Shown: positions 1 through 6,022 of the stretch, piece after piece
How the letters are laid out: each line of letters starts with the position of its first letter
How positions within the stretch are numbered: the first letter of the stretch is position 1
Notes under the pieces: model-generated
Told to the model about the DNA's origin: nothing
Seen by the model: only the letters and a program-made list of their open reading frames with translations
Database searches by the model: none
NCBI GenBank assembly: GCA_003241785.1
Contig: QFPW01000031.1
Coordinates: 1-25,749 of the forward strand
Direction: 5' to 3'
From: Rhodovulum sulfidophilum
Lineage (GTDB): Bacteria; Pseudomonadota; Alphaproteobacteria; Rhodobacterales; Rhodobacteraceae
DNA: 25,749 bases
Program-made: the position numbers and the translations under genes

Positions 1-378
1 CCGGGGCAGCATCGCCATCTGCGCCCGGCTCTCGATCTGGAACGTGCCGAGCGTGTCGGCGCGGCGGATCATCGCGTAGGTGCGCGGATCCTCGGCCGGG
101 ATGGTGGCGAGATCGAGATCGACGCCCTTGTGCTCGCGCAAGAGGTCGAAGCCGCGCTTCATGCAGCTCAGCATGCCGAGGGCGAGGCAATCGACCTTCA
201 TGAACCTGAGGATGTCGATGTCGTCCTTGTCCCATTCGATCACCTGGCGGTCGGCCATCGCGGCGGGCTCGATCGGCGCCAGTTCGTCGAGCCTATCGTT
301 GGTAAGTACGAACCCGCCCGGGTGCTGCGAGAGATGCCGGGGCGCGCCGACGAGCTGGCGGGCGAGATCGAGCGCCAG
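1..378 (-). pseudogene. dnaE2: Internal fragment of error-prone DNA polymerase DnaE2 (ImuC), fused to an imuA relic and running off the left edge
   Basis: Read on the minus strand from about 378 downwards, the frame encodes an unmistakable DnaE2 middle section: LSQHPGGFVL, then PIEPAAMADRQVIEWDKDD, FMKVDCLALGML and DTLGTFQIESRAQM. These are typical of the alpha-subunit polymerase core of DnaE2, the translesion polymerase that works with ImuA and ImuB in SOS mutagenesis. The PHP domain and the first half of the polymerase, several hundred residues in the family, are absent; sequence upstream of about 378 is imuA-like in a different frame. No start codon suited to a full DnaE2 exists here, so this copy cannot encode a working polymerase unless translated as a fragment. 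The downstream half may continue beyond position 1, which cannot be seen. Identification of the fragment is confident; calling it a pseudogene is inference from the missing half. Confidence 0.85.
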
Positions 379-533
379 GCGGTCACGGGCAGCCGCGGCG
401 GCTCCGCGATCACCGCGCCGACGCCGCCATGGCGAAGCCTTTCCTCGAAGCACGAGAGCAGCGCCGCGTCGTCCGGCGCGGCGACATAGACGACCCTCCC
501 GGGCTTGAGCGCCGCCTGTGTCATCATGGTCAT
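379..533 (-). pseudogene. imuA: ImuA fragment (SOS mutasome accessory protein), truncated at both ends
   Basis: The minus-strand frame starting at the ATG at 533 reads GRVVYVAAPDDAALL, CFEERLRHGG and VGAVIAEPPRLPVTA. This matches the part of ImuA that precedes the usual SRRLQLAAE motif. That motif is missing: the homology stops at the TA of PVTA near 380, where an internal part of DnaE2 takes over in another frame. The 5' half of a normal ImuA (about 250 residues in the family) is also missing, so the ATG at 533 is probably incidental. The normal order in Alphaproteobacteria is imuA-imuB-dnaE2, so one deletion removing the imuA 3' end, all of imuB and the dnaE2 5' half would explain the junction. 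The assignment rests on about 50 residues and is moderately sure. Confidence 0.65.
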
Positions 534-612
534 GCTGCTTATAGGGCTCCACAACGAAAGCGTCCCTAGCTGCTTGATGCCCTCCGCCGGGGCAGGCATT
601 CCTGTTCCAAAT

Positions 613-2034
613 CTATCGACACTCCGCCTCCGCGACATCTCCGCCCAACAACCGATAATTCCGATAGTACATCGCCTGATCTCGCCCGGAGCGTTTCGTC
701 GCCGCGTGGGTGAACTTGTCCGTCATGGCGAGGCCGGTGACGGTCCAGCTCCGGTCCGGCCGATAGGTGACGCCGGCGAAGGCGGCGGTGCCGATCAGCG
801 CGCCAGAGGCGTCGAAGGCGGAGAGCACCGAGCTCCCGTTCGCTTGGCCGGGATCGTTCAGTACGACGTCGAGCGCCAGCGTGATCCACTCGCCCTTTGG
901 GATCGCCCGCGCCATGTCGCGGCCGTCGCCCCAGGTCGCTTCCTTCGCACCGACGCCGGCCCAGGGCGAGGCCACCGTCTGGGACTTCGCGCCCCGGTCG
1001 AGATGGTAGGAGTAGTTCTGCAAGGCGATCGACCCGTCCGCCGCCGGCTTGAACTGCGCGCGGATCATCGCGCCCTTCTGGTTTTCCGGCGCGCAGCCGC
1101 CGCTGGCGCAGGAAGCCTCGCCGATCAGCAGGCCGAAGGCGAGCCTGCCGCCATCGAAGACGTCGTAGTCCTCGGGCAGCATGAACTCGACCGAGGCGCG
1201 GACCGCGTCGTAGCCGCGCGCCGCGGGGGCACGGAGCAGCAGCTGGTTGAGCGCGTTCGCCTCGCCCGCCCGCGCCATCATCGCGAGCACGGTTTCGCCG
1301 CTGGTCGTCGCGGCGCAGGATGCGCGGCGGCCATGCGCGGCATTTCCTCCGACCGCCTCGGCGATGCTCCAGTTCGCGTTGCAGATCTCGCCGGTCGCGG
1401 GCGCGAGCAGGGGCGTGAGGCAGGACGAGGAGAGCGGCGGCGCGGTGGCCGCCGCGGGGATCGTCTCGGCGGTGGCGCAGAGCTCCTCGAACCGCTCCGG
1501 CGCGGCCACTGGCTCCTCGGCGATCGTCGGTGGCGCCTGGTATTCGGCGGCGGTGCCGGGCTCGACCGTGAGGCTGGCCTCAAGCTGGCGGAAGGTCGCC
1601 GGGGCGATCCCGTCATAGACCCGATAGCAAAGCCCGTCGCCCTTCATCACCTCGGAGACCTCCGCGTAGCAGAACACGCGCCCGACGCCCCATTTGCCGA
1701 GCTGGAAATAGAGCGCCGTGCCGCCTGGGCAGGAATAGGCATTCCGCGCCTGGCGCGAGCCGATCCGGTAGTCCAGATCGTAGCCGTCGTAGTCGCTACC
1801 ATCGGCCATCGAGCAGACGCCGAACGGCGGCTTCGGCGGAATGTCGGTGATCCTATCGATCATGTAGCCATAGGCCCGACCGCACTCCTCGACCGCTGGG
1901 AAGCCACCGGCCATGCAGAGGATCACCGCGCAGTCGATGTCGTAGCTGCCATCCTGCGCGGCGGCGGGCTTCGGCGCGATGGCGAGAAGCACCCACACCG
2001 CGAGCGTCAGCAGGGAAACGTTGGGCCAGTGCAT
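613..2034 (-). CDS. Secreted TrbM/KikA-like conjugation protein with a C-terminal jelly-roll-like domain
   Basis: The 473-residue product begins at an ATG 7 nt after GAAGGA. Residues 1-26 are a Sec signal peptide (hydrophobic core, AAA-Q cleavage site). Residues 30-80 hold a TrbM-like signature: CAVILCMAGGFP, a second Cys pair (C51, C74) and IDRITDIPPKPPFG. TrbM-family proteins are periplasmic factors encoded in conjugation regions. After a Pro/Ala linker, roughly residues 250-473 look like a beta-jelly-roll (the pattern WITLALDVVLN, then YRNYRLLGG at the C-terminus), resembling polysaccharide-lyase 14-like folds; this part is inference from pattern only. The length is well above a plain TrbM protein, so it is a fusion. 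It lies divergently from the virB operon and behind the RepC-like gene, with which it overlaps by 28 nt. A role in wall or surface polysaccharide handling during mating is possible but unproven. Confidence 0.75.
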   Translation of the reverse strand: MHWPNVSLLTLAVWVLLAIAPKPAAAQDGSYDIDCAVILCMAGGFPAVEECGRAYGYMIDRITDIPPKPPFGVCSMADGSDYDGYDLDYRIGSRQARNAYSCPGGTALYFQLGKWGVGRVFCYAEVSEVMKGDGLCYRVYDGIAPATFRQLEASLTVEPGTAAEYQAPPTIAEEPVAAPERFEELCATAETIPAAATAPPLSSSCLTPLLAPATGEICNANWSIAEAVGGNAAHGRRASCAATTSGETVLAMMARAGEANALNQLLLRAPAARGYDAVRASVEFMLPEDYDVFDGGRLAFGLLIGEASCASGGCAPENQKGAMIRAQFKPAADGSIALQNYSYHLDRGAKSQTVASPWAGVGAKEATWGDGRDMARAIPKGEWITLALDVVLNDPGQANGSSVLSAFDASGALIGTAAFAGVTYRPDRSWTVTGLAMTDKFTHAATKRSGRDQAMYYRNYRLLGGDVAEAECR

Positions 2035-3059
2035 TGCGGTATCCTTCGCGATGTCGAGTGATAGAGATTGGCGGCGAGGTCGTTCGGCCGTCGTTCGGTG
2101 CGTCTGGCCAGTGCGCGCCTCCAGGCGGTCGCGCAGCGGATACCCGGCGCCTCGGCGGAGAGCGTCCGCGGCGCGGCTCGCCGCCATCGCATCACGCCGA
2201 CCGCCCCGTCCCAAGCGTCTCGGGGAACGCCAACTGCGCTCGAGCGCGCGCGGACGGTCATATCCAAACCGCTAGAGCTGCGCTGATCACCGCGATCCCG
2301 CGCGTCAAGCCAGGCGCCGGGAAGCGGAACATCCGCTCCAATAGGATTTCTGATCTCTTCGGAAGAGTTAGGTCGGCCACGGATTTCCGGCTGGTCGGAC
2401 GAACTTGGGTGCGCGCTCGGCGCGGTGGCGACGACCGTGCCCGCGTCCACCGCGTCGACCGGCTGGCAGGCCGCGAGAAGCGCCAGCAGCTGTTCTCGGA
2501 TCGCCGCGAGGTCGGCGAGTGGCAGATGCGCGTAGCGGCGGGGCAGGGCGGCGAAGCGCGCCAGTAGTTCCGCGGACGCGTCGCCGCGCCGAAGCCGAAA
2601 GCGCCGCCGCAGCGCCGAGATCTCGGCGCGCAGTGCGACCCGCCGTTCCTGCTCGCGCTGAACCTCCGCCGCCAAGGCGCGCAACTCGTCGGCGCGCCCC
2701 AGCATCGGGGAGAGGTCGATTCCGTGCAGCGCGACGATTCGATTGGCGCGTCGCCGGACGCAGCGGTGACCATTGCCGAGCGACGAATCCTCGGCGAGGC
2801 CGTAGGTGATCAGCCGCCGGATATGCGCCCGGACCGTCCTCGCGTCGACATGACGCAGCTCCGCGAGCTCCTGGACCCGGACGGGACTGACCGGCACCGG
2901 CGCGTCCGAAGGCACGAAACGGATCAGCAGCTGCGCTGTCCGGTGGACGGCGTCGGGCAATCCCAGCCCGAGCACGGCGTCGTCCAGCAATCGAAATAAC
3001 TCGTTATACGAGTATCGTCGCGCTGGCGAAGGTTTCGCGCGAAGTGTCGCGTCGAGCAT
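2007..3059 (-). CDS. RepC-family replication initiator-like protein; C-terminal half probably frameshifted
   Basis: The start ATG at 3059 has GGAGAG about 9 nt upstream. Residues 15-120 resemble the N-terminal half of RepC plasmid initiators: a winged-helix/HTH region (about 58-100, LAELRHVDARTVRAHIRRL), the GNGHRCVRRRANRI stretch, then GIDLSPMLGRADEL leading into a charged coiled coil (122-155). RepC normally binds the origin inside its own gene and starts replication of repABC replicons. From about residue 245 the sequence becomes Arg/Ser-rich and atypical. A DAW..AVGVM stretch resembling the RepC C-terminal domain remains in frame, while a GYPLRDRLEA stretch that may match the following segment lies in another frame, suggesting indels. 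The tail then overlaps the next gene. No repA or repB is adjacent. It may be a degenerate initiator or may serve only as a DNA-binding regulator. An inverted repeat, ACTCG-5-CGAGT, lies at 2999-3013 inside its 5' end. Confidence 0.6.
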   Translation of the reverse strand: MLDATLRAKPSPARRYSYNELFRLLDDAVLGLGLPDAVHRTAQLLIRFVPSDAPVPVSPVRVQELAELRHVDARTVRAHIRRLITYGLAEDSSLGNGHRCVRRRANRIVALHGIDLSPMLGRADELRALAAEVQREQERRVALRAEISALRRRFRLRRGDASAELLARFAALPRRYAHLPLADLAAIREQLLALLAACQPVDAVDAGTVVATAPSAHPSSSDQPEIRGRPNSSEEIRNPIGADVPLPGAWLDARDRGDQRSSSGLDMTVRARSSAVGVPRDAWDGAVGVMRWRRAAPRTLSAEAPGIRCATAWRRALARRTERRPNDLAANLYHSTSRRIPQCTGPTFPC

Positions 3060-3179
3060 GCGTATTCTCTCCGGGATGAAACCGGAAGCTGAGGGCCGGG
3101 CAAGGCGATGTCACGCCGATACGACGTTTTTCCTTGCAGGATCATGGGGAAACGCCTAGATTCGAGTTAGCAAAACTCC

Positions 3180-3252
3180 GGTCCTAGGACCCTTTCCCCT
3201 CGGTGGCCCACGCCTCCGGGGGGTTATTTTTCTGGCCGAGCGATATCGCTCG
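3180..3252. promoter_or_regulatory. Two perfect palindromes in the repC/virB divergent control region
   Basis: GGTCCTAGGACC at 3180-3191 is a perfect 12-bp palindrome and CGAGCGATATCGCTCG at 3237-3252 is a perfect 16-bp palindrome. Both lie in the otherwise non-coding 3060-3495 gap between the divergently transcribed repC-like gene and the small-protein/virB operon. Perfect dyads of this length in a divergent promoter region commonly act as binding sites for dimeric repressors or replication proteins. No regulator gene is visible next to them, so the ligand is unknown; the RepC-like HTH protein is one candidate. Confidence 0.45.
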
Positions 3253-3381
3253 CCGATTTCCGACTCTCTCCAACGTTGTGGTTGACGGGCAGGCTACCGC
3301 AACCTATCCGATAGGGCCAACCCCCAAAACACCACAATACGCTTTTATGCTCAAAAATTCCGAACGGTGCAAAAACGCGTA

Positions 3382-3410
3382 TTGACACAGGATACCCAAT
3401 TGGGGAATGT
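3382..3410 (+). promoter_or_regulatory. Probable promoter of the virB operon with a palindromic operator in its spacer
   Basis: A consensus -35 hexamer TTGACA sits at 3382-3387. A weak -10 (GAATGT, 3405-3410) follows after 17 nt. The spacer contains the perfect palindrome CCCAATTGGG (3395-3404), which would place a bound repressor between the two RNA polymerase contact points. The surrounding stretch from about 3310 to 3400 is notably richer in A/T than neighbouring coding DNA. The first coding sequence downstream starts at 3496. The -35 is convincing, the -10 is not, so this rests mainly on the -35, the AT-richness and the location. Confidence 0.5.
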
Positions 3411-3463
3411 CGCGAATGTGGACATCAGGGCATATGGCGCCGTGATGATCCGCTGAGTAGAGT

Positions 3464-3488
3464 TCTGGCCTTCGGACGAGAGGCCAGA
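3464..3488 (+). promoter_or_regulatory. RNA hairpin directly ahead of the first gene of the virB-side operon
   Basis: TCTGGCCT (3464-3471) and AGGCCAGA (3481-3488) are perfect inverted copies separated by 9 nt, giving an 8-bp stem that ends 7 nt before the ATG at 3496. The nearest purine-rich stretches that could bind the ribosome (AGAGG around 3479-3483, or AGCAGGG just before the ATG) lie within or directly after the stem. Folding could therefore limit translation of the first gene. There is no T tract, so it does not look like an intrinsic terminator. Confidence 0.4.
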
Positions 3489-3495
3489 GCAGGGC

Positions 3496-3783
3496 ATGAG
3501 CCAGAAAAAACCACGGGTGCTGACGAGTGACGGCTTGCGCAACTTCATTGCGAACGGAGGGCGACTCCGCTTCAAGCCTTTCGTCGATGATGAAGGAAGG
3601 CTTTGTTGGGAAATGCTCGGCGTCGGCCCCGATGGCGAGGAGCAGCCAGTGTTCGAAGGGCGTACCGGAGAAGCGCGGATCGTCAAAACGGCGCGCGGTG
3701 TCGTCGGCTACTGGCGGATCTATCATCCCGAGGATCTCGAGGTTCCGGTCCCGGTGCTGCCGGACGCGGCGGGCAAGCTCTGA
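3496..3783 (+). CDS. Small conserved-looking protein, paralogue A of a tandem pair
   Basis: The 95-residue product is soluble, with no signal peptide or membrane segment. I do not recognise the family. It is clearly homologous to the product of 3843-4127: both share an F-x-P-x-x-DE-x-GRLCWE core, followed by LGV-x-PDG, a G-x-x-x-I stretch, VV-x-YWR and a Y-P-x-D-like ending. Residues 25-45 (RFKPFVDDEGRLCWEMLGV) contain the most conserved block, including a single Cys. It is the first gene after the control region and is transcribed toward virB, so it may be a regulator or accessory factor of the secretion operon, but nothing in the sequence gives a biochemical function. The start is the first ATG of the frame after the hairpin; the ribosome-binding site is poor. 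Confidence 0.7.
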   Translation: MSQKKPRVLTSDGLRNFIANGGRLRFKPFVDDEGRLCWEMLGVGPDGEEQPVFEGRTGEARIVKTARGVVGYWRIYHPEDLEVPVPVLPDAAGKL

Positions 3784-3842
3784 CGTCACACGCCTCGCCG
3801 ATTGCCTTGAACATTGGTGCGTGGAGGCGCGGGAACATCGAA

Positions 3843-4127
3843 ATGAGCTCGAAACGCAAACTTGTGTCGAACTATGTGCGTGTGTTCGTAGGACAGGATG
3901 GCGGAGAGATTGGCTTTCGTCCGCGCCGGGACGAGGCCGGCCGGCTGTGCTGGGAGGTGCTCGGTGTGCATCCGGACGGCACTCCGGAACTGGTCACATC
4001 GTCCAACACGGGTCGCCCGAAGATCCTGCGCTCCGCGGACGCGGTCGTCTCATACTGGCGCGGCCTCTATCCCGACCGATCCTGCCTCAGGCTACCGGTC
4101 AATCCCGATACGCCCGACCTGACCTGA
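3843..4127 (+). CDS. Small conserved-looking protein, paralogue B of a tandem pair
   Basis: The 94-residue product starts at ATG 3843 (MSSKRKLVSNYVRVF). GGAGGCGCGGGAAC upstream supplies a loose ribosome-binding site. It shares with the preceding gene the core GRLCWEVLGVHPDG, the VVSYWRGLYPD block and the same length, so the two arose by duplication. Divergence outside the core is substantial, which argues for an old duplication or for separate roles such as a heteromer. The gap between the two genes is 59 nt. No known domain, membrane segment or export signal is seen. The frame is open further upstream, but the extension overlaps the first paralogue and has no matching counterpart in it, so the short start is preferred. 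Confidence 0.7.
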   Translation: MSSKRKLVSNYVRVFVGQDGGEIGFRPRRDEAGRLCWEVLGVHPDGTPELVTSSNTGRPKILRSADAVVSYWRGLYPDRSCLRLPVNPDTPDLT

Positions 4128-4225
4128 AGGGCGAGTGCGTTCGCGCCCAGGTCCGGCGGGTGCCGCCGCCGGTCGCGCGGACCGGCTCTCGGTCGGAAGC
4201 AAGCAAGGGCCCAGTTGGCGCGCGA

Positions 4226-4588
4226 GTGATCCCGTTTCCGACCGAGCGCGCGCGCCGCGGTCTTCGGCGGGGCGGAGGGCACGGCGGCGGTGGCTTTGGG
4301 GCGACCCGGCTCGATCTGATCGCCGCCACCGTGCTCATCATCCTGGTGGCAACACCATGCATCTGGATTGGCGAGGCGTTCTCGTTCGGGCTCATTCTAG
4401 GCTTCGCCGCGACGCTGCTGGGCGGTCTCGTGTCCATCGTGGCTCTCGACCTGCTGTCACAGCGGTGGCGCCTGGTGGCCGATATCATCATTCTCGCTCT
4501 GGTTGTTGGTGCTTGGTTCGTTCCTGAGCTGCGCGCACCGGCGCTGCTGCTCGCTATCGTCGCCTGGATCCAGAGGGATCTGCGATGA
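4226..4588 (+). CDS. Small multi-pass membrane protein upstream of virB1
   Basis: The 120-residue product is read from GTG 4226 (V-IPFPTERARR), chosen because IPFP-type starts are common in small alphaproteobacterial proteins and because the reading frame upstream looks non-coding. An Arg/Gly-rich cytoplasmic N-terminus (about 10-27) is followed by about four hydrophobic segments: around 30-48 (LIAATVLIILVATPCIWI), 52-75, 82-98 and 100-115. The gene ends in ATGA, overlapping the virB1 start by 4 nt, so it is translationally coupled to the secretion operon. I cannot assign it to a named VirB family. Its position suggests an inner-membrane accessory protein of the T4SS. The start is uncertain. 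Confidence 0.6.
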   Translation: MIPFPTERARRGLRRGGGHGGGGFGATRLDLIAATVLIILVATPCIWIGEAFSFGLILGFAATLLGGLVSIVALDLLSQRWRLVADIIILALVVGAWFVPELRAPALLLAIVAWIQRDLR

Positions 4589-5424
4589 TTCGCCAATCCG
4601 AGTTTGGCCGTAAGAACCTGCTTGCGCTCGCGATTCTTGTCCTGCATCAAGCGGGTCCGGCGCGCTCCGAGGTGTGGGAATTCGATCGGGCCGGAAGGAC
4701 GCTGGCACCGCCAGCGTCCCCTACACCTGTTCCTGAGAATAAACCTTATGATGTATTACACGCAAAGCGCGTAATACCCGCTCCCGCCGAGACCGGCCGC
4801 GCGGCGGTCTACCGGCCGATGGCCGAGGGCGTGGCGCGGGCCTTCGCCGCGGCGCCGGGTGTCACCGGCGCCGGCCTCGACGCGGACGCATTTTCCCGGC
4901 TCTTCGTGGCGCTGATCGACCAGGAGTCGCGCTTCGATCCCGACGCCGTGTCGCCGAAAGGCGCGCGCGGGCTCGGCCAGCTGATGCCCGCGACGGCGGC
5001 GGCGCTCGGCGTCGCCGACGCGTTCGAGCCACTCGCGAACCTCCGTGGCGCTGCGCGGTATCTCACCGCGCAGCTCGCCGCCTTCGGCCGGGTCGATCTC
5101 GCACTCGCCGCCTACAACGCCGGCCCGCATCGGGTGACGCGCTACGCCGGAGTGCCGCCGTTCCGCGAGACCCGCGACTACGTCGCGCGGATCACGCGCG
5201 CCGCCGACCTCGAGCTTGCCGGGTCCGGCGGCGCCGCGCCGACCCACGTCGCCGACGAGCGCGCTGTTCCCGCGAACGCCATCGCCATCGCCGATTTCGC
5301 CGGCGCCACGCCACGGATCGCCCGCGCGGAGCCCGAGCGCTTGATCGAGCGCGTGGACCTCGGTCGCGCGGCATCGCCGTTTTCTACCCCCAAGCAAGGA
5401 ACTGTCCTGGAATGGCCAAACTGA
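4585..5424 (+). CDS. virB1: VirB1-like lytic transglycosylase
   Basis: The 279-residue product has an N-terminal hydrophobic export signal (about 10-28) and a Pro-rich linker. It then has an SLT/GEWL-fold domain: the catalytic Glu is E114 in DQESRFDPDAVSPKGARG, followed by GLGQLMPATAAALGV, LALAAYNAGPHRV and ETRDYVARI, all hallmark SLT motifs. Such enzymes cleave the MurNAc-GlcNAc bond without water to open the peptidoglycan layer for T4SS assembly, acting in the periplasm. It is first in the virB gene order, overlaps the upstream membrane-protein gene by 4 nt and virB2 by 13 nt. Codons 48-65 are conspicuously A/T-rich compared with the rest of the gene and carry a near-perfect inverted repeat (see 4753-4777). 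Confidence 0.93.
   Translation: MIRQSEFGRKNLLALAILVLHQAGPARSEVWEFDRAGRTLAPPASPTPVPENKPYDVLHAKRVIPAPAETGRAAVYRPMAEGVARAFAAAPGVTGAGLDADAFSRLFVALIDQESRFDPDAVSPKGARGLGQLMPATAAALGVADAFEPLANLRGAARYLTAQLAAFGRVDLALAAYNAGPHRVTRYAGVPPFRETRDYVARITRAADLELAGSGGAAPTHVADERAVPANAIAIADFAGATPRIARAEPERLIERVDLGRAASPFSTPKQGTVLEWPN
4753..4777. repeat. Near-perfect 11-bp inverted repeat inside virB1
   Basis: GTATTACACGC (4753-4763) and GCGCGTAATAC (4767-4777) are inverted copies with one mismatch, separated by AAA. It lies in the linker between the export signal and the SLT domain. The sequence is AT-rich, and GC-rich virB sequence begins immediately downstream. It could be an mRNA hairpin, a protein-binding dyad, or the scar of a recombination event that joined two DNA segments of different composition. 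Confidence 0.5.
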
Positions 5425-5750
5425 TCGCAACCGCCCGCGCCGCCGCGTCCCGCAACCTGCGCCGGATGCGCCCGCGGATGACCCCGCCGCGCGCGCTGGC
5501 GGTGCTCGCGCTCTCCGCGCTGATGGCCGTGCCGGCCCGGGCGCAGGACCTCTCGCCGATCGACAATTTCTTCACCACGCTCGGAACCGCGCTCACCGGT
5601 CCCACGGGTCGCGCGATTGGCCTCGTGGCGCTCGCCGCCGTCGGCATCACCTTCCTGTTCGGCCGGATGAACCTCGGTCTCGCGGTCTCGATCTGCGTCG
5701 GCCTGGTGATCCTGTTCGGCTCGGCCACCATTCTCGGCGGCTTCGCGTGA
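5412..5750 (+). CDS. virB2: VirB2/TrbC-like T4SS pilin subunit
   Basis: The 112-residue precursor has a long, positively charged leader (1-28, Arg-rich), a hydrophobic stretch and an ARA-Q cleavage site near residue 45. The predicted mature pilin has about 67 residues with two transmembrane helices (about 68-84 and 88-110) separated by a short basic turn (FGRMN). This is the standard VirB2/TrbC layout of the major pilus subunit, and the order virB1-virB2-virB3 confirms it. It overlaps virB1 by 13 nt and virB3 by 4 nt (GTGA), so translation is coupled. Confidence 0.92.
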   Translation: MAKLIATARAAASRNLRRMRPRMTPPRALAVLALSALMAVPARAQDLSPIDNFFTTLGTALTGPTGRAIGLVALAAVGITFLFGRMNLGLAVSICVGLVILFGSATILGGFA

Positions 5751-6022
5751 CGAGTCCCTGCTTCCAGGCGCTGACCCGACCGGTGGCGCTGATGGGGCTG
5801 CCGCTCACCTATGTCATCGTGCTCGCGATGACGGTGCTCGGCGGCTTCATCGCCACGCTGTCGTTCGTCTGGTTCGCGGCGAGCGCGCTGCTCGGCTACG
5901 CCGGGCTACGCGCCCTCGCCGCCTGGGACGCGCGGATCTTCGACGTGATCTTCGTCAGCCTGACCCGGACGCCGCTCCCGGTCGCCTGGTTCAAGGGCCG
6001 GGGGATCACCTACCGTGCTTGA
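5747..6022 (+). CDS. virB3: VirB3-like inner-membrane T4SS protein
   Basis: The 91-residue product starts at a GTG that overlaps the virB2 stop (GTGA). It has two adjacent hydrophobic segments (about 14-36 and 38-55) near the N-terminus and a basic cytoplasmic tail ending WFKGRGITYRA, as in VirB3/TrbD proteins. VirB3 binds the VirB4 ATPase at the inner membrane during pilus biogenesis. The FQALTRPVALMGLPL opening is typical of the family (the P-x-x-x-G-x-P pattern). It overlaps virB4 by 8 nt. Confidence 0.9.
   Translation: MTSPCFQALTRPVALMGLPLTYVIVLAMTVLGGFIATLSFVWFAASALLGYAGLRALAAWDARIFDVIFVSLTRTPLPVAWFKGRGITYRA

Noticed and set aside
505..2061. Long plus-strand open frame (518 aa) opposite the TrbM-like gene
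   Set aside because: Arg/Gly/Ala-rich mirror of the real minus-strand gene, which has a signal peptide, ribosome-binding site and domain motifs.
3203..3385. 60-aa plus-strand open frame in the control region
   Set aside because: Spans the 16-bp palindrome and AT-rich promoter area, has no ribosome-binding site and no family resemblance.
3304..3789. 161-aa minus-strand frame across the control region and first small gene
   Set aside because: Covers a promoter-like and palindrome-rich region and is antisense to a gene that has a clear paralogue; no motif support.
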